DNA of 64,000 nucleotides from Streptomyces venezuelae (GTDB lineage Bacteria > Actinomycetota > Actinomycetes > Streptomycetales > Streptomycetaceae): the NCBI RefSeq assembly GCF_008642375.1, contig NZ_CP029194.1, positions 6,131,001 through 6,195,000 of the forward strand. The letters are read 5' to 3'. The translations under genes were made by a program, and so were the position numbers. Below are positions 32,887-39,986 of the stretch, piece after piece (the first letter of the stretch is position 1; each line of letters begins with the position of its first letter). The notes beneath the pieces were generated by a model. That model was not told the origin of the DNA. It ran no database searches and saw only the letters and a list, made by a program, of their open reading frames with translations.

Positions 32887-34209
32887 ATGACAGCACAGGG
32901 CACCTCTCGCCTGAGACTCACCGCGCTGCGGCCATGTGCCACAGAACGGGCCAGTGGTAAAAGGGAGTTGTCGGCCATCAGTTCAGCCGCTCCCGCTCCC
33001 CGGATCGCCAATGTCCTGGTCGTCGTGGTCTTCCTCGGCTATCTGCTGATGCAGGCGGTCAACGTCCTCGAAGCCGCGCCGGGGACGCCGGAGCTGGCCG
33101 CCTGCCTCGCCATTCCGCCGGTGCTCGCCGCTCTCCAGTACGTGCACTTCGCACCGCATCTCGTGCTCCTCAGGCAGCGGCTCCATCCCTGGTCCCTGAT
33201 CCTCCAGGCGCTCGTCACCTTCGTCCCCTTCGCCCTCTTCGGATGGCACTGGGGAGGCATGGCGGGCTTCCTTGCCGGATCGTTCCTTCTCCGGCTGTCG
33301 CCGGTCCTGGGCTGGGTGCTCTACGGACTCACCGTCATCGGCGTCATGGCCATCTCGACGACCGAACAGCTGCGGCCCGTCGACATCGCCTACATGGGCG
33401 TCTCGACCGCCCTCACCGGCCTGGTCCTGTACTCCATGGCCCGGCTCGCGATGCTGGCCACCGCCATCCACGACTCGCGCGGCGAGCTCGCCCGCATGGC
33501 CGTCGCCAGGGAGCGGCTCCGGTTCGCCCGGGACCTGCACGACCTGCTCGGCTACAGCCTCTCCTCCATCACGCTGAAGAACGAGCTGATCCAGCGGCTG
33601 ATCGTCAGCAACCCGCAGCGCGCCTGCGAGGAGGTCACCGAGGTTCTCGTCATCTCCCGGCAGGCCCTGGCCGACGTCCGCGAAGTGGCCCGCGGCTACC
33701 GGGACATGTCGCTCCTCGTCGAGGCCGAGTCCGCCGGGTCGGTGCTCAAGGCGGCCGGCATCAGGGCCGAGATCGAGGTGGAGTGCGCGGGGCTCTCGTC
33801 GATCGCGAACACGATCCTGGCGACCGTGCTGCGGGAGGGCGTCACCAACGTCCTCCGGCACAGCCAGCCCCGGAACTGCTCCGTCACGGCGGGCGAGGAC
33901 CCCGAGCGCAAGGGGTTCTGCCGGCTGGAGATCGTCAACGACGGGGTGGGGCAGCGGGGGCTCGTCGCCTCCGACAGCACCGGGACGGGGCTCACCAACC
34001 TGGCGGCCAGGGCCGCCGCCGTGGGCGGCCGGCTGCGCAGCGGGGTGGACCCCGGGGGCACCACCTTCCGGCTCGTGGTCGCGGTCCCGGCCGACGCGGC
34101 CGCCGTGAAGGACGGTTTAGCCCTCCTGACGGAGGATCCCCGGGCGGTCCGTCCCGACGAGCCCTCGGCGGCCGAGCGACCCACCCTGGAGTCCCGGCGC
34201 AGCGCCTGA
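32887..34209 (+). CDS. Membrane sensor histidine kinase, DesK/NarX type
   Basis: This protein of about 440 residues has an N-terminal membrane region of roughly six helices (for example VLVVVVFLGYLLMQAVNVL and GMAGFLAGSFLLRL), a HisKA_3 motif RFARDLHDLLGYSLSSITLK (His218) and an ATPase domain with EGVTNVLRHSQ, EIVNDG and GTGLTNLAARAAAVGG. It would phosphorylate a NarL-type regulator, most likely 29186-29803. Start is uncertain: ATG 32887 is used, ATG 32812 is in frame. Codon 411 is TTA (34117-34119), after the ATPase domain, so full synthesis should need bldA tRNA. It is divergent from the YcaO operon. Confidence 0.85.
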   Translation: MTAQGTSRLRLTALRPCATERASGKRELSAISSAAPAPRIANVLVVVVFLGYLLMQAVNVLEAAPGTPELAACLAIPPVLAALQYVHFAPHLVLLRQRLHPWSLILQALVTFVPFALFGWHWGGMAGFLAGSFLLRLSPVLGWVLYGLTVIGVMAISTTEQLRPVDIAYMGVSTALTGLVLYSMARLAMLATAIHDSRGELARMAVARERLRFARDLHDLLGYSLSSITLKNELIQRLIVSNPQRACEEVTEVLVISRQALADVREVARGYRDMSLLVEAESAGSVLKAAGIRAEIEVECAGLSSIANTILATVLREGVTNVLRHSQPRNCSVTAGEDPERKGFCRLEIVNDGVGQRGLVASDSTGTGLTNLAARAAAVGGRLRSGVDPGGTTFRLVVAVPADAAAVKDGLALLTEDPRAVRPDEPSAAERPTLESRRSA

Positions 34210-34223
34210 CCCGGGAGGGGGCG

Positions 34224-34682
34224 TCAGACGCCCTTCAACTGCCGGGCCAGCCCCTTCTCCAGCTCGCTGAGCGGCACCTCGACGCAGAGCCGCTCCGGGT
34301 GTCCGGGCGGCGGGCCCGGCGGCGTGCGGCTCAGCGAGCCGGCCGTCCTCCCGGTCGCCCTCCTCGCGGGGGTCCTGGCCGCGGCGGGACCGGTGGCCCC
34401 GTGCCCGGCCGGGTTCCCGGTCGAGTCCCGGTACGGGCCGGCGGGCGTGGGCGGGGTCGGGGCGGTGGCGACGGCCGTGGCCGTCGTGCCGGGCCCGGGT
34501 CCGGTTTCCGGGCTGTGGTCCTCGGTCCCGGGAGCGTGCTCCTCGGTCTGCCCGTACAGGATCCGCCGCAGCTGGTCCTCGGGCAGCGGCAGCCAGAGGG
34601 ATCCGAAGGCCACCAGGGCCCGGTAGCAGCCCCGGGCCATCAGAATCACGTGCCGCAGGGCGTGGTTCAGCACTCCGTGCAC
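34224..34682 (-). CDS. Small hypothetical protein with conserved ends and Pro-rich middle
   Basis: This 152-residue frame begins with GTG at 34682 behind a good GGAGGT site (34689-34694). The N-terminus is hydrophobic and ordered (ALRHVILMARGCYRALVAFG, SLWLPLPEDQLRRILYG), the middle is Pro/Thr/Gly-rich, and the C-terminus is again ordered (CVEVPLSELEKGLARQLKGV). The ends facing a disordered linker suggest a real adaptor-like protein. No family was recognised. It is convergent with the kinase gene (14-bp gap) and divergent from the hydrolase gene. Confidence 0.5.
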   Translation of the reverse strand: MHGVLNHALRHVILMARGCYRALVAFGSLWLPLPEDQLRRILYGQTEEHAPGTEDHSPETGPGPGTTATAVATAPTPPTPAGPYRDSTGNPAGHGATGPAAARTPARRATGRTAGSLSRTPPGPPPGHPERLCVEVPLSELEKGLARQLKGV

Positions 34683-34914
34683 CGCTCGACCTCCGTCTCC
34701 GTCGGTGGGCGGCGGCCGGGGTCGGGGGTTCCCACGGGCCGCCGCCCTGCCCGGAGCGTCGTCCCGGCCGCTCACGTCCGGCTCGAACGCGGGTGGAACG
34801 GCCTCGGGGCGGCACGCTTCAGAGGGAGTGCCCGAGGGCTCCGACGATATTCGAGCGGCCGATGTCAGCATGCCCCCAGGGTTGTCCTGCCGTGTGCCGA
34901 CCGGACACCTCGCA

Positions 34915-34943
34915 CAGGCCGCTGTCAGGCCGATGCCAGGCCG
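34915..34943 (+). promoter_or_regulatory. Three CAGGCCG heptamers at exact 11-bp period (SARP site)
   Basis: CAGGCCG occurs at 34915-34921, 34926-34932 and 34937-34943, one helical turn apart, 22 bp before the ATG of the hydrolase gene. This is the layout recognised by SARP activators. No convincing -10 follows at the usual distance, which is a weakness. Confidence 0.55.
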
Positions 34944-34965
34944 TGGCCGCCGAGAGGAGTGAGGG

Positions 34966-35691
34966 ATGGCCGTGCGCGACATCCGCCGGGGGCCGGTGCC
35001 CGCGAGCGGTCCCGACCCGGTCTGGTGGAGCGGCGGTTCGGATCCCGGGAGGCCGCTGGTGCTCGTCGTCGGCGGGGCTCTGGGCGGGGGCCCGGAGTGC
35101 ACCCGGCTCCTCTGCCGGCTCGTGGCCCACGGCCACGCGGTGGTCGCCGCGCGCCTGCCCCGGCCCGTGCAGTGCGCCGAGTGCACCGCGGCCTCCGTCT
35201 CCCGGCTGATCGACCGCCACGCCCGCACCGCCGACACCCGGCGCGCCCGTGTGATCGGCTTCGACCTCGGCGGACGCCAGGCGCTCGCCGCCGCCGCGAC
35301 CGACCACCGGATCGCCTCCGTCCATCTCGTCGGCGCCCCGGTCTCCCGCCTCTTCGAGGAACCGGGCCGGATCCTCGACCTGCCCCCGGCGACGGTCGAC
35401 GCGCTGGTGGCCGCCACCGGGGCGGCGGGCGGTGAGCAGCTCCCGTACCTCCTGAAGGGCATGGCGCTGCTCCCCGAGCAGCTGTACGAGATCCGGGGCC
35501 AGGTGTGGGTCGGTCACGCCCCCGACGACCCGCTCACCGCCCCCCAGGACCTGGCCCTGCTGAAACTGACCCTGGAGCGCTCGGTGTTCCACGCCTTCGG
35601 CGCGACCGGCGGGACGTCGCCGCGCGGCGGGGCCGTCCACCGCTGGCTGGTCGACGGCGTGCGGAGAGCGGGTGGGCCGCCCGCGCGCTGA
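34966..35691 (+). CDS. Alpha/beta-hydrolase-fold protein with Asp in nucleophile elbow
   Basis: The 241-residue protein shows the start of the fold (LVLVVGGALGGG), the nucleophile elbow as IGFDLGGRQAL, and a late acid/His region (VGHAPDDPLTAPQDL, VHRWL). The elbow residue is Asp100 rather than Ser, as in epoxide hydrolases and dehalogenases, or the enzyme may be non-hydrolytic. Tetronate clusters carry an alpha/beta-hydrolase (AbyA5/Agg5) that eliminates acetate to make the exocyclic methylene; this gene might take that place but is shorter. GAGAGGAGTGAGGG precedes the ATG, just after the SARP-like repeats. The acyl-CoA dehydrogenase follows after 127 bp. Confidence 0.65.
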   Translation: MAVRDIRRGPVPASGPDPVWWSGGSDPGRPLVLVVGGALGGGPECTRLLCRLVAHGHAVVAARLPRPVQCAECTAASVSRLIDRHARTADTRRARVIGFDLGGRQALAAAATDHRIASVHLVGAPVSRLFEEPGRILDLPPATVDALVAATGAAGGEQLPYLLKGMALLPEQLYEIRGQVWVGHAPDDPLTAPQDLALLKLTLERSVFHAFGATGGTSPRGGAVHRWLVDGVRRAGGPPAR

Positions 35692-35818
35692 CATTCCGTC
35701 CGCCGAACCCCCAGGGGCCACGCAACGGGTCGACTCCCGGTCAAGGCTGTCTCCAGCGTCTTTCGACATGGTGCGAGGGATTGTCCGCCGATGCCCCCTC
35801 TGACGCCCTGGGGTGACC

Positions 35819-37600
35819 ATGTACGAACCCGATGAACTGATCGCCGCCGCACTCGGTGCCGATCCGCAGTGGCAGCCCGACCGGCTGACGCGTGCCCGCT
35901 CCCGCCTCGCCGAGATCGAAGACGGTCTCGGCGACCCCTGGAGCCCAGACAACCCCGTCGGCCTCGCCGCCGTCCTCGCCGCCGACGACTCGGGGGAGAG
36001 CTCCGTCATCGGCATCCGACGGTTCCAGAACCTCGGCATGCCGGCCGAGATGGTGCCGGCGGAGCTCGGCGGCAAGATGGCCGGTGTCGACCTGCTCGGC
36101 CTCGTCATGCGGCCCTTCTTCCGCCGCGACCCGGCCCTCGCCTTCAGCCACGGCTTCACGCCCTTCCTCGGCGCGCAGATGGTGTGGCTCAACGGGGACG
36201 CCCGCCAGCGCTCCCGGATGGCCAACGTCGTCCTGCGCGGCGGCATGGTGGGCGTGGCCTGCCAGCGCTTCGAGCACGAGAGCGAGTTCCACGCCCAGGA
36301 GTTCACCGCCGCCTGGGCCGAGGACGGGATGCTGCGGCTCAACGGCAGCAAGGGCGCCATCAACAACGCCCACACCGCCGAGCTGATCGTCGGCTTCGTC
36401 TCCACCGGCGACGGCGCCACCGACTACTCGATCCTCATGTTCGACCCGGCCTCGGTGCCGCCCTCGCGGGTGCGCGCGCTGCCCCGGCACCGTACGACCG
36501 GCGTCCGCGGGGTCCAGGCCGCCGGCCTCGAGTTCCTCGACTGCCCGCTGCCCGGCGAGTCCCTCGTCGGCACCTGGGGCGACGGAGTGGCGCTCAGCCT
36601 GCGCGCCTACCCGGCCGTGCACGCGGCCTTCCCGTCGATGGCCATCGGCCTCGCCGACACGGCCCTGCGGTCCGCCGTGCGCGCCGCCCAGGAACGCGAC
36701 TTCGGCAGCCAGGGCGTGGTGGGCGACGCCTCGGCGCGCTCCGCGATCGCCGGTACCTTCGCGGACCTGCTGATCGCGGACTGCCTGTCCCTGACGGCCG
36801 CCCGCTCCACGCACCTGCTGCCCGAGCAGTGCGACGTCCTCGCGGCGGTCACCAAGTACATCGTCCCGAAGATCGTCGGCGAGGCGCTCTACGACCTGTC
36901 GGCGGTGATGGGCGACGCGTTCCACGCGGAGAGCGGGCACGACGCCGTTTTCCGCAAGCAGCTGCGCGACCTCTCCACCATCACCTTCGGGCACGTCAGC
37001 AGCGCGATCTGCCAGTCGGTCATCGCGCCCTACCTGCCGGCCCTCGCGTTCGTCGACCCGGACGCCGCCACCACCCCCGCCGACCTGTTCCGGCTCGAGG
37101 TGCCGCTGCCGCCGCTCGACGGCGAGAAGCTCTCCGGCTTCGGCGGCGACGACCGGCTCCTCGACTACCTCGGGCACGCCGCCGGGCGGCTGCCCCTCGC
37201 GCTCACCGGCCTCCCGCACGCCGACCTGCTCACCGGCCTCGTGGCCGGGCTGTGCGAGGAAGCCGCCGAGATCCGCCGGGAGGCCGCCGCGCTCACCGGC
37301 GACGGCGGTGAGGACGGGCTGCTGTTCGACACGCGCACCTTCCCCCTCAGCGAGCGGTACGCGCTGCTGCTCGCCGCCTCGGCCTGCGTCGGCGTCTGGC
37401 TCAACGCCGGCGTCGGCCCCGACGAGTTCCTCGACGAACCGACCTGGCTCGTCCTCGCCCTGCACCGGCTGCTGCGCCGCATCGGCCGTTCCGTACCACC
37501 GCTGCCCCGCGAGATCGAGGCCCTCACCTGCGAGGAGGTCCTGGCGCGGGTCCGCGTCCCGCAGAGCCTCGACCTGCTGCGCACCGGACTCGCGGGATGA
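35819..37600 (+). CDS. Acyl-CoA dehydrogenase-like flavoprotein of the PKS operon
   Basis: This 593-residue protein has acyl-CoA dehydrogenase features in the first 400 residues: MPAEMVPAELGG, ALAFSHGFTPFLGAQMVWLNG, VACQRFEHESEFHA and NGSKGAINNAHTA in the middle beta domain, and ERDFGSQGVVG in the C-terminal helix domain. It has an additional C-terminal helical region of about 170 residues, so it is much longer than FkbI-type enzymes (about 370). It may desaturate an acyl-ACP or acyl-CoA of the pathway. ATG 35819 and GTG 35813 are both possible. Its stop overlaps the phosphopantetheinyl transferase start (ATGA), so the two are coupled. Confidence 0.75.
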   Translation: MYEPDELIAAALGADPQWQPDRLTRARSRLAEIEDGLGDPWSPDNPVGLAAVLAADDSGESSVIGIRRFQNLGMPAEMVPAELGGKMAGVDLLGLVMRPFFRRDPALAFSHGFTPFLGAQMVWLNGDARQRSRMANVVLRGGMVGVACQRFEHESEFHAQEFTAAWAEDGMLRLNGSKGAINNAHTAELIVGFVSTGDGATDYSILMFDPASVPPSRVRALPRHRTTGVRGVQAAGLEFLDCPLPGESLVGTWGDGVALSLRAYPAVHAAFPSMAIGLADTALRSAVRAAQERDFGSQGVVGDASARSAIAGTFADLLIADCLSLTAARSTHLLPEQCDVLAAVTKYIVPKIVGEALYDLSAVMGDAFHAESGHDAVFRKQLRDLSTITFGHVSSAICQSVIAPYLPALAFVDPDAATTPADLFRLEVPLPPLDGEKLSGFGGDDRLLDYLGHAAGRLPLALTGLPHADLLTGLVAGLCEEAAEIRREAAALTGDGGEDGLLFDTRTFPLSERYALLLAASACVGVWLNAGVGPDEFLDEPTWLVLALHRLLRRIGRSVPPLPREIEALTCEEVLARVRVPQSLDLLRTGLAG

Positions 37601-38475
37601 GCACAGCCGCGCCCGACAGGGGCTTCCCGCCCGCGCCCGACCGGGTCTTCCCGCCGGAGCCGAGCCGTGTCGGCGGCCCGGCCGGGCCCTGGGCGCATCT
37701 GCTGCGTGATCTGGAGAGCTCCGGCTTCGGCATGGTGCACGCCTCGCTCGACGAGTGGCGCGCCCAACTGCCGCCCGAGGAGGAGCGCAAGGAGCTCCTC
37801 GGGCGGGACTGGGAGCGGTACAGCAAACTCGCGGGCGTCCATCTGAGGGAACGGTTCCTCGCCACCCGCATGCTCATCCGGCACACCGCCGCCGTCGCCC
37901 TGGGCACGGAACCGTACGCCCTGGAGCTGCGGTACGGGCTCAACGGCCGCGTCCACCTCCGGGGCTACGACCAGATCGACGTGAGCCTCAGCCACACCGC
38001 CGACCTGCTCCTCTGCGGCATCACCTCCCTCGGCGTCGTCGGCATCGACACCGAGCCGGCCGGCCGCCGGCTCAGCGGCCAGGACGTCGAGCGGCTGATG
38101 TGCACCGAACCGGAACGCAAGAGGATCGCCCGCGCCCCCGAGGCGGAGCGCAACGGGCAGCTCCTCAGCCTGTGGACGCTGAAGGAGGCCTACAGCAAGG
38201 CGCTGGGGCAGGGACTGCGCTTCCCCTTCGCCGAGTTCGGCTTCCGCATGGAGGACGGCGAGGGCGGCCGTACGGGCCACGCACGGCTCGAACGCGCCGA
38301 CGGGACGCTCGTCGAGGACCACACCTGGCGGTTCGCCACGTGCCCGGTGCCCGGGGGCCACGTCGCCGCCGTCGCCCTCCAGGACACCCGGCGCTCCGGC
38401 CGGCCCGACACCCGGGCCAGCACCGCCCTGAACCGCCAGATCCTGGCCGCCATCAAGCGGTCCAGGCCCGCCTGA
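37597..38475 (+). CDS. Sfp-type 4'-phosphopantetheinyl transferase
   Basis: This 292-residue enzyme contains the three Sfp motifs: LNGRVHL with DVSLSHTADLLLCG, VGIDTEP (magnesium Asp), and LWTLKEAYSKALGQGL. It transfers phosphopantetheine from CoA to the ACP domains encoded downstream, activating them. It has an unusual Pro-rich N-terminal extension of about 30 residues. It is translationally coupled to the preceding acyl-CoA dehydrogenase and followed by a 195-bp gap before the ACP gene. Confidence 0.92.
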   Translation: MSTAAPDRGFPPAPDRVFPPEPSRVGGPAGPWAHLLRDLESSGFGMVHASLDEWRAQLPPEEERKELLGRDWERYSKLAGVHLRERFLATRMLIRHTAAVALGTEPYALELRYGLNGRVHLRGYDQIDVSLSHTADLLLCGITSLGVVGIDTEPAGRRLSGQDVERLMCTEPERKRIARAPEAERNGQLLSLWTLKEAYSKALGQGLRFPFAEFGFRMEDGEGGRTGHARLERADGTLVEDHTWRFATCPVPGGHVAAVALQDTRRSGRPDTRASTALNRQILAAIKRSRPA

Positions 38476-38543
38476 CCTGGATCTACCTGCACTCAAGGGG
38501 CCGTCGAGTCACCCCCGCCAAGGTAGAGGAGCCGGTGGGGCCC

Positions 38544-38615
38544 CCTCGGGATCCGAGGAGGTTTCACACCGCAGGCGCCCGGGACGGGGCAGTAGGCCAC
38601 AAGCTCGCTGCCCCG
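38544..38615 (+). promoter_or_regulatory. Dyad and hairpin in the gap before the ACP-KASIII genes
   Basis: CCTCGG-GAT-CCGAGG (38544-38558) is a perfect short dyad, and CGGGGCAG/CTGCCCCG (38585-38592 with 38608-38615) an 8-bp stem with a 15-base loop. They could be an operator plus attenuator or an internal promoter for the main operon. Confidence 0.35.
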
Positions 38616-38670
38616 CCCCCGATCGCGCGCCGGAGCGGATGAATCTGCCGTGGTGAAGGGGTAATTGACG

Positions 38671-38937
38671 ATGGCACAACTCACCCTGCGGGAGCTGGGC
38701 GAGATTCTTCTCGAGTTCCAGTTCCAGGACCGGGATTCGCCGGGAGTCCTCGACACCGGCAGCCTCGACGTCGTCTTCCAGGATCTGGGGTACGACTCGC
38801 TGGCGCTGCTCCAGACCACCGGCCGTATCCAACGCGAGTACGGCGTCGAACTGGACCGGGACGGGGTGGCCTCGGCGGAGACGCCGCGCGCACTGCTCGA
38901 CCTGGTCAACACCACATTGACTGGAGCGAGCGCATGA
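38671..38937 (+). CDS. Discrete acyl carrier protein, type II PKS-like
   Basis: This 88-residue ACP has the pantetheine site DLGYDSLALLQT (Ser43) and TPRALLDLVN near the C-terminus. Both phrases are typical of aromatic (type II) PKS carrier proteins rather than fatty-acid ACPs. GAAGGGG lies upstream of the ATG. Its stop overlaps the KASIII start (ATGA), so the two are coupled and the ACP probably delivers or receives the acyl group used by that enzyme. A link to the distant aromatase/cyclase is possible but unproven. Confidence 0.88.
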   Translation: MAQLTLRELGEILLEFQFQDRDSPGVLDTGSLDVVFQDLGYDSLALLQTTGRIQREYGVELDRDGVASAETPRALLDLVNTTLTGASA

Positions 38938-39986
38938 GGCTCACCGGATTCAGCGAAGTGCTGCCGGGCGAACCCGTCACCAATCGGGACATGGCCGAGC
39001 GGTTCGGCCTGCACGAGAAGTGGCTGGACATGATGACGGGGAACCGGACGCGCTACTTCTGCGCGACGGACTCCCCACCCTCCGTACCCAAGAGCACCGG
39101 CGACCTCGCCGTCGCCGCGGCCACCGCGGCCCTCGCGGACGCCGACGTGGACGTCGCCTCGCTCGACTTCCTCGTCCTGACCACCGCGTCGCCCGACCAC
39201 CTGATGCCGGCCACCGTCAACCTGGTCGCCGACCGCATCGGGCTCAACGACGTCCCCACCTTCCAGCTCATGTCGGGCTGCGCCGGCGCCCTCACGGGCC
39301 TCTACACCGCCCGCGCGCTCCTCGCCTCCGGGCTCCGCCGCGGCCTCGTCATCGGCGCCGACACCTGCCTCAACTTCTTCCCCTCCAGCGGGCAGATCGA
39401 GGCCATGTCGCCGGCCGAGCTCATCAACTTCGCCCTCTTCGGCGACGGTGCGGGCGCGGCGGTCGTGGACGCCGACCCGGACGGCCCCGGACTGCTCGTC
39501 GAGCACCTCTTCCTCCGGACCACCGGCATGGGCCGCAAGCCCGCGCAGACCGCCCGCTGGTTCGGCGTCGAGGGCGCCCCGCTCCTGGACGGCCCCGACG
39601 GCCCGTACCGCGAGTCCTGGGGCGAGGAGGACTACAAGGCCATCGAGCACCACGTGCCCGAGCACGCCGAGTCCATCTTCAAGGAGCTCAGCGCCGAGAC
39701 CGGCTGGCAGCTCGACGAGGTCGAGCACGTCCTCCTCCCACAGCTCAACGGCGTCATGACGGACTCCATCCGCAAGCGCCTCGGCGTCCGCCCCGAGCAG
39801 GCCGTCAACTGCGTCGCCGACACCGGCAACAACGGCAACGCCGTGCCCTTCATCCAGCTCAACCGGGCCATGCGGCGCATCCGCTCCGGCCTCGGTGTCG
39901 AAGGACGGCTCCTCGTCGCCAACGTCGAGTCCTCCAAGTGGATCACCTCGGGCCTCGCGCTGCGCCACCAGAACGGAGCCCGGTGA
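38934..39986 (+). CDS. KASIII-like enzyme of tetronate cassette (AbyA1/RkD-like)
   Basis: This 350-residue thiolase-fold protein has the Cys nucleophile in QLMSGCAGALTGLY (Cys116), the GDGAGAAVV loop and DTGNNGNAVPF near the third active-site position. Where FabH has PHQAN, this protein reads LPQLNG, so the catalytic His appears replaced. In tetronate pathways a KASIII homologue joins glyceryl-ACP to a beta-ketoacyl-ACP with C-C and C-O bond formation. Its place directly before FkbH, ACP and E2-type acyltransferase matches the abyA1-A4 order. It overlaps both neighbours. Confidence 0.82.
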   Translation: MRLTGFSEVLPGEPVTNRDMAERFGLHEKWLDMMTGNRTRYFCATDSPPSVPKSTGDLAVAAATAALADADVDVASLDFLVLTTASPDHLMPATVNLVADRIGLNDVPTFQLMSGCAGALTGLYTARALLASGLRRGLVIGADTCLNFFPSSGQIEAMSPAELINFALFGDGAGAAVVDADPDGPGLLVEHLFLRTTGMGRKPAQTARWFGVEGAPLLDGPDGPYRESWGEEDYKAIEHHVPEHAESIFKELSAETGWQLDEVEHVLLPQLNGVMTDSIRKRLGVRPEQAVNCVADTGNNGNAVPFIQLNRAMRRIRSGLGVEGRLLVANVESSKWITSGLALRHQNGAR

